Assembly: GCA_964402115.1 (NCBI GenBank)
Contig: CAYOBW010000255.1
Span: 1-10,530 of the forward strand
Length of the DNA: 10,530 nt
Direction: 5' to 3'
Origin: CAYOBW01 sp964402115
Lineage (GTDB): Bacteria; Verrucomicrobiota; Kiritimatiellia; UBA8416; CAYOBW01
Shown here: positions 7,204 to 10,530 of the stretch, piece after piece
Numbering within the stretch: the first letter of the stretch is position 1
Layout of the letters: each line of letters opens with the position of its first letter
Translations under genes and position numbers: made by a program
The notes under the pieces: model-generated
What the model was told of the DNA's origin: nothing
The model's input: the letters and a program-made list of their open reading frames with translations, nothing else
The model's database searches: none

Positions 7204-8313
7204 TTACCCGTTCAGCTTGCTCAGCGCGAAGGCGTAGGCGCCGATCGAAACGGCTTCGCTCGTGCCGAGGCGCGAGAGGCCGATCGCGGTGCGCGCCAGC
7301 GGATCGTACTGGATCGTGCGGCCCGTCCCCGGCACCGCTATCTCGCGGGTTTCGCCTTTCAGGAAGATCTCGCGCTGGGTGGGATCCTCGACGTTGAACG
7401 CGCGCTGGACGAGTCGGCGCAGCTTCGAGCCGTCGGGCTTCTCGTAGACGTCGTTGAGCGCATCCACCATGGCGGGGAGGAAGAGCGGCGCCGCGCCGGA
7501 GATGCCGCCGCCGACCACCGCGAGGCCGTCAATCAGCGTCAGCGCCTGTGCGATCGCATCGCCGGCGACATCGCCCAGGCGGCGGAACGCCTCTTTCGCG
7601 GCGGCCGTGTCGCCGGCTGCGCGCCCCGTGCCGATGTCGAAAAGCTCCTTGGGTTCCGGCACCTTCGCGAGCGGGAGGCCCGTCTGTTCCGCGTACCAGC
7701 GGCGCACGGCGCGGATGCACGAACCTTCCTCGGCGTTGGTGTTGGGCTCGCGCTTGTTGCGGAGCAGCCAAGCCTCGCCGCCGCCGGAGTTGTCGCCGAC
7801 ACACAGCTCGCCGTCGCGCACGATCCCGCCGCCGAAGCCCGTGCCCAGCGTGACGCCGAACAGGTTACGGTAGCGCTTCGGGCTACCGGCTTGCGCGAGC
7901 AGGCCGTTCACGTAGGGCAGGAATCCCGCGATCGCCTCGCCGTAGACGAAGAGATCGCCATCGTTGTTGATGAACACCGGGATCTTGAACGTGTCCTCGA
8001 GCATTGGCCCCAGCGCGACCCCGCCGCGGAACGCCGGCAGGTTGGGCAGGTCGCCGATGATGCCGCGCGGGTAGTCGGCCGGGCCGGGGAACGCGAAGCT
8101 GATGGCGACGGGCGGGGTGGGCAGTTTCGCCCGCACCTGCTCGAAGCCGCGCACCACGTTGCCGAGGCACCGGTCGAGGCTGTCGGCTTCGGTCGGCACG
8201 TAGATCGGGTCCATCAGCAACTTGTCCGCGCGCATGGCGGAGAACTTGAGGTTCGTGCCGCCCGCGTCGAGGGTCATCACAATGCGTTGATCGTCTCTCG
8301 TATGGCGCTTCAC
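7204..8313 (-). CDS. ROK-family sugar kinase
   Basis: This 369-residue cytoplasmic protein belongs to the ROK family and probably phosphorylates the monosaccharide brought in by the adjacent transporter. Visible motifs are the first phosphate loop DAGGTN (residues 16-21), the catalytic Asp D118 in INNDGD, the second phosphate loop TLGTGFGGG (155-163) and the adenosine motif VVGGGISGA (266-274). The Cys-rich zinc motif CxCGxxGC of many ROK proteins is absent; the sequence instead resembles a ROK subgroup common in Bacteroidota and PVC bacteria with PGPADYPRG and LPNLPAFRGG. The frame is open much further upstream, inside the transporter gene, but GTG 8313 is chosen because the reading from there matches the subgroup's N-terminus and GGAG (8323-8326) lies nine bases upstream. 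It follows the transporter by 32 bases in one operon. Sugar specificity (glucose, fructose, N-acetylated sugar or other) cannot be decided. Confidence 0.93.
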   Translation of the reverse strand: MKRHTRDDQRIVMTLDAGGTNLKFSAMRADKLLMDPIYVPTEADSLDRCLGNVVRGFEQVRAKLPTPPVAISFAFPGPADYPRGIIGDLPNLPAFRGGVALGPMLEDTFKIPVFINNDGDLFVYGEAIAGFLPYVNGLLAQAGSPKRYRNLFGVTLGTGFGGGIVRDGELCVGDNSGGGEAWLLRNKREPNTNAEEGSCIRAVRRWYAEQTGLPLAKVPEPKELFDIGTGRAAGDTAAAKEAFRRLGDVAGDAIAQALTLIDGLAVVGGGISGAAPLFLPAMVDALNDVYEKPDGSKLRRLVQRAFNVEDPTQREIFLKGETREIAVPGTGRTIQYDPLARTAIGLSRLGTSEAVSIGAYAFALSKLNG

Positions 8314-8345
8314 GGCCTGCGTCTCCACGTTGTCCGTCCACTTCT

Positions 8346-9794
8346 TCAGTGCCCGGCCTTGCCCGCCGCTTCCGCGCCGGCGTCGGTCAAATGACCGGCC
8401 TTGGCGCCGAAGAAACCGAAGAGCATCAGGTAAAGATAGCCGACCAGCACGATGGACAGCGACAGACGGACACCGACATGGTCCATCAGGGCGCCCTGGA
8501 TGGCGGGCATGATCGCGCCGCCGACAATCATCATGACCAGCAGCGAGCTGCCCTGGCTGGTGTCCTTGCCCAGCCCGCGGATGGACAGGGTGAAGATGTT
8601 CGACCACATGATGGAATTGAACAGGCCGATGCCGACGATCGACCAGAGCGCGAATTCGTTTCTGGTTCCCATGGAGAACGCCGTGAGGGCCGCGGCAACG
8701 ATGGAGAACAACCCGACCATGCGGCCCGGTTTCGAGCGGCCAAGACCGAAGAAGACGAAACTGAGGGCCACCAGGCCGAGATAGGGCACGATGTCGCGCG
8801 GGTCAATGAACTGGCCGACGGTGAATCTCTCTTTGAAGGTCGCGTTGGCGAAAATGACGGCGGTGGCCACGACGGCTGCCAGAACCATGTAGCCCCATTT
8901 CCTCGATTCCCGGATGCCGCTCAGCGAAATGGCGCCCATGATGCGCCCGATCATGAGTCCGCCCCAATAGAAAGAGAGGAAGTGGGCGGCCCGTTCGCCC
9001 GACAGGCCCATGACGCCCGGATCGCCGAGGTAGTTGATCAGAATGCTGCCCACGGTGACCTCGCTGCCGACGTAGAAGAAAATCGCAAACCAGCCCCAGA
9101 CGAAATGCGGGTAGCGAAAGGCCCTGATGCCCTTCTCGACCTTCCCCTCCTGGACGAAGCTGGGCAGCGAGATGCACTTGAAGGCGACCGCCAGGATGAA
9201 GAAGGCGATAGCCAGGCCGACATAAGGGGCCTTGACCGCCGCCACCCCCCCCCCGCTGCCATAGACCGCCGAGCCGAAGAGCAGGAGCCCGCCAATCAGG
9301 GGGGCGACCACGTAGCCGAGCGAGTTCAGGCCCTGGGAGAGATTCAACCGTGAGGGCGCCGACTCTTCCGAGCCGAGGATCGAAACATACGGGTTGGCGG
9401 CGATTTGAATGATGGTGATCCCCCCGCCGAGGATCAGTAGAGCCCCCAGGAAGAGCGGGTAGAACTTGGTTTGGGCCGCCGGATAGAACATCAGGCAGCC
9501 AAGGCCGGAAACGGCCAAGCCGAGCACCAGCCCGTTCTTGTAGCCGATCTTGTTGATGGGATCGCCCCTGGTCGCGGAAATCAGAAAGTAGGCCAGGGAG
9601 ACGACGAAGTAGGCGCCGAAAAAGGCCGACTGGACAAGGTTGGCCTGAAACTGCGTGAGGTCGAAGTCCGCCTTGAACTTCGGGATGAGCAGGTCATTCA
9701 TGCAGGTGATGAATCCCCACATGAAGAACAGCACGGTTACGGAGGTGAAAGCGAACCGGGTATTGGAGCCTGCAGGTGTCTGTGTTGCGCTCAT
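8346..9794 (-). CDS. FucP/GluP-type MFS sugar transporter
   Basis: This inner-membrane sugar:proton symporter of 482 residues has about 12 hydrophobic segments. Family signatures are GFITCMNDLLIPKFK in the first segment (D34 matches the proton-coupling Asp of E. coli FucP from memory), IAANPYVSILG with SRLNLSQGLNSLG (residues 131-160), HFLSFYWGGLMIGR (271-284) and IRGLGKDTSQGSSLL near the C-terminus. Where FucP has its second coupling residue (Glu before TAANP), this protein has Gln (Q130), as do many relatives in Bacteroidota. ATG 9794 is chosen because it has AAGGAA a few bases upstream and matches the family start; the frame is open to 10169, but the extra residues are Arg-rich and not membrane-like. 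A run of ten G bases encodes the SGGGV loop around residue 180. The kinase gene follows in the same operon. Substrate is likely a hexose or deoxyhexose released from the glycan. Confidence 0.93.
   Translation of the reverse strand: MSATQTPAGSNTRFAFTSVTVLFFMWGFITCMNDLLIPKFKADFDLTQFQANLVQSAFFGAYFVVSLAYFLISATRGDPINKIGYKNGLVLGLAVSGLGCLMFYPAAQTKFYPLFLGALLILGGGITIIQIAANPYVSILGSEESAPSRLNLSQGLNSLGYVVAPLIGGLLLFGSAVYGSGGGVAAVKAPYVGLAIAFFILAVAFKCISLPSFVQEGKVEKGIRAFRYPHFVWGWFAIFFYVGSEVTVGSILINYLGDPGVMGLSGERAAHFLSFYWGGLMIGRIMGAISLSGIRESRKWGYMVLAAVVATAVIFANATFKERFTVGQFIDPRDIVPYLGLVALSFVFFGLGRSKPGRMVGLFSIVAAALTAFSMGTRNEFALWSIVGIGLFNSIMWSNIFTLSIRGLGKDTSQGSSLLVMMIVGGAIMPAIQGALMDHVGVRLSLSIVLVGYLYLMLFGFFGAKAGHLTDAGAEAAGKAGH
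9245..9254 (-). repeat. Ten-base G homopolymer inside the transporter gene
   Basis: Ten C on the plus strand are ten G on the coding strand, reading AGC GGG GGG GGG GTG (Ser-Gly-Gly-Gly-Val) in a loop. Tracts of this length are prone to slipped-strand mispairing, so one-base changes would switch the transporter off by frameshift. Confidence 0.9.
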
Positions 9795-9879
9795 GGGTTC
9801 CTTTCTTATGCGGGCGGATACTGACGACTGCATGCGGGAAAGGCAAGTCGGAAGTAACACCCAGTCCTGGGGAGGGCGC

Positions 9880-9914
9880 CTGTCGGCTCCGTAGGGTCTG
9901 TGCCTCGCCGACAG
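9880..9914. repeat. Inverted repeat upstream of the transporter operon
   Basis: CTGTCGGC (9880-9887) and GCCGACAG (9907-9914) are perfect eight-base reverse complements separated by 19 bases. They lie 86-120 bases upstream of the transporter start, in the divergent control region. It could be an operator for a sugar-responsive regulator or a leader hairpin; no regulator gene is visible. Confidence 0.4.
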
Positions 9915-9919
9915 CGGGA

Positions 9920-10036
9920 GCGACCGATTGGACCCGCCGAGTTGTTCACGACAAAGTTGACGACGTAGTTGGATTCGGTACAGTTCTCGACGAGGTTCAC
10001 GCAGCAGAAGGCTGTATCCAGTGTGTTGGCGATGCC
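9920..10036 (-). other. Decayed coding-like segment in the divergent control region
   Basis: Read on the minus strand from 10036, this stretch gives GIANTLDTAFCCVNLVENC, then TESNYVVNFVVNNSAGPIG, with regular codons ending in C or G. The Asn/Val pattern resembles a beta-helix coil, unlike the Arg-rich translations of most non-coding GC-rich DNA. No start, full domain or conserved end is visible; the frame stops at 9806. Plus-strand GTT triplets recur at 9944, 9956 and 9968, reflecting the codon pattern. It may be a remnant of a secreted protein gene, or chance. Confidence 0.25.
9957..9984 (+). promoter_or_regulatory. Possible sigma-70 promoter for the four-helix-bundle gene
   Basis: TTGACG (9957-9962) and TACAGT (9979-9984) are separated by 16 bases and lie about 67 bases before the ATG at 10052. 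The -35 box matches five of six consensus bases and the -10 box four of six. The sites fall inside the coding-like segment on the other strand, so chance is possible. Confidence 0.27.
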
Positions 10037-10039
10037 GGG

Positions 10040-10045
10040 GGAGGT
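10040..10045 (+). promoter_or_regulatory. Ribosome binding site deciding the four-helix gene start
   Basis: GGAGGT is a full-strength ribosome binding site with six bases before ATG 10052. It settles this ATG against the longer open frame that begins in the control region. Confidence 0.75.
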
Positions 10046-10051
10046 AGGACC

Positions 10052-10369
10052 ATGCCGTTTGCCCACGAAAAGCTGCACGTCTACCAGAAAGGGCTTGCCC
10101 GCTTCGCAATTCTGGGGCGGCTCCTGCCGTCGTGGAGCAGGCGACATGCATTTGTCGACCACCTGTCACGCGCCATGGAGAGCATGCTGTTCAACCTCGT
10201 TGAAGCGGTACGACTTCACGATACCGGCAAGAAACTGCTGGCCCTCGACTACGCCGTTGGCTCGACGTGCGAATGTGCGGCGTGCCTAGACATCGCCATG
10301 CTGAAGAGCCTTCTGGACACGGCGGCGGGGACGGATGAGAAGCGACCTACTGAACATCGCGGAGGGTAA
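10052..10369 (+). CDS. Four-helix-bundle protein (S23/TIGR02436-like), first domain, truncated
   Basis: This 105-residue product carries three of the four expected helices of a four-helix-bundle protein of the 23S-rRNA-intervening-sequence (S23) type: HEKLHVYQKGLARF, then FVDHLSRAMESMLFNLVEAV, then LDYAVGSTCECAACLDIAMLKSLL. The fourth helix should follow, but after GTDEKR the frame runs into unrelated residues (PTEHRGG) and stops at 10367-10369, while a matching second-domain sequence continues in another frame from about 10335. The intact relatives I recall in PVC bacteria have two such domains in one chain, so this looks like the 5' part of a broken gene; a short functional protein cannot be excluded. 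The biochemical role of the family is unknown; related folds serve as the accessory protein Avd of diversity-generating retroelements, but no reverse transcriptase is seen here. Confidence 0.75.
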   Translation: MPFAHEKLHVYQKGLARFAILGRLLPSWSRRHAFVDHLSRAMESMLFNLVEAVRLHDTGKKLLALDYAVGSTCECAACLDIAMLKSLLDTAAGTDEKRPTEHRGG

Positions 10370-10530
10370 CGGCCGTTACGCGGAGCTCTCGCAGGAGACC
10401 TTCCTGGACACAGCCAACGCGGCGGCTGCGAAACTGGCGGTGTCGCTCGACATGGGGGCACAGCGTGGTATATGGCACGTAGATGAGGTGGCCCATGCGA
10501 AGGAACTGCTGCTGAGAGTTGGACAGATGA
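10335..10530 (+). pseudogene. Second four-helix domain remnant, frameshifted, runs off right edge
   Basis: From ATG 10335 a different frame reads DLLNIAEGNGRYAELSQ, then ETFLDTANAAAAKLAVSLD, then VDEVAHAKELLLRVGQM, and is still open at the window edge. NIAEGNGRYAE is the hallmark end of helix 2, followed by helices 3 and 4, of four-helix-bundle proteins. It overlaps the end of the first-domain frame by 35 bases and has no helix 1 or start of helix 2, and only a poor ribosome binding site. The simplest reading is a deletion that removed helix 4 of domain one through most of helix 2 of domain two and changed the frame. The start given is only the first ATG in frame. Confidence 0.65.

Noticed and set aside
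7195..8394. 399-codon open frame on the plus strand opposite the ROK kinase
   Set aside because: It is antisense to a well-supported kinase, has an Ala/Arg/Val-biased translation and no recognisable motif.
8314..8607. Upstream extension of the kinase frame to 8607
   Set aside because: The added residues are Arg/Gly/His-rich, lie inside the transporter coding sequence, and precede the family's normal N-terminus at GTG 8313.
8349..9353. 334-codon open frame on the plus strand opposite the transporter
   Set aside because: It mirrors a clear membrane-protein gene; its translation is rich in Asp, Glu, His and Arg, as expected for antisense of hydrophobic codons in GC-rich DNA, and no domain is visible.
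9795..10169. Upstream extension of the transporter frame
   Set aside because: The extra 125 residues are Arg-rich and not membrane-like; ATG 9794 has a good ribosome binding site and matches the family start.
10052..10530. Part of a diversity-generating retroelement, with the four-helix protein as Avd
   Set aside because: No reverse transcriptase and no template or variable repeat is visible in the window; the sequence fits general S23-type four-helix proteins better.
1..10530. CRISPR array, tRNA, rRNA or transposase
   Set aside because: No regularly spaced repeats, no tRNA cloverleaf or rRNA-like segment and no transposase-like reading were seen by eye on either strand.

Overview
The window is about 10.5 kb of GC-rich bacterial DNA that looks like part of a polysaccharide-degradation region from a member of the PVC superphylum (Kiritimatiellota, Verrucomicrobiota, Lentisphaerota or Planctomycetota). 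The pointers are exported sulfatases interleaved with an exported esterase, a secreted right-handed beta-helix protein, a FucP-like transporter paired with a ROK sugar kinase, and a four-helix-bundle (S23-type) gene of a kind common in these phyla. This placement is inferred from gene content; no rRNA or marker gene is present.

Layout. Positions 2-4008 (+) hold a tight operon: an iduronate-2-sulfatase-like sulfatase whose start lies off the left edge, an alpha/beta-hydrolase esterase, and a second sulfatase that overlaps the esterase by 4 bases. A 352-base gene-free stretch follows. Positions 4361-5126 (-) hold a PIN-domain toxin and its DNA-binding antitoxin, in the less common toxin-first order and with lower GC than the surroundings. 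Positions 5234-6820 (-) encode the beta-helix protein, apparently started by TTG. Positions 6821-7203 have no convincing gene but contain a small hairpin and a 10-bp direct repeat. Positions 7204-9794 (-) hold an operon of MFS sugar transporter then ROK kinase, 32 bases apart. Positions 9795-10051 are the divergent control region and contain a decayed coding-like stretch. From 10052 (+) to the right edge is a four-helix-bundle gene that appears broken by an internal deletion and frameshift.

How the genes may work together (inference): the sulfatases and esterase would strip sulfate and acyl groups from a polysaccharide outside the cytoplasm, the beta-helix protein may bind or cleave it, and the transporter and kinase would take up and phosphorylate a released monosaccharide. 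There is no SusC/SusD pair, no glycoside hydrolase and no sulfatase-activating enzyme (FGE or anSME) in the window, so backbone cleavage and sulfatase maturation must be encoded elsewhere. The toxin-antitoxin pair and the broken four-helix gene look like mobile or decaying insertions and not parts of the pathway.

Nothing here is a clearly new system. The points most worth a second look are the broken two-domain four-helix gene, the reversed PIN toxin-antitoxin pair, the ten-base G tract inside the transporter, and the Cys-rich beta-helix protein of unknown substrate.
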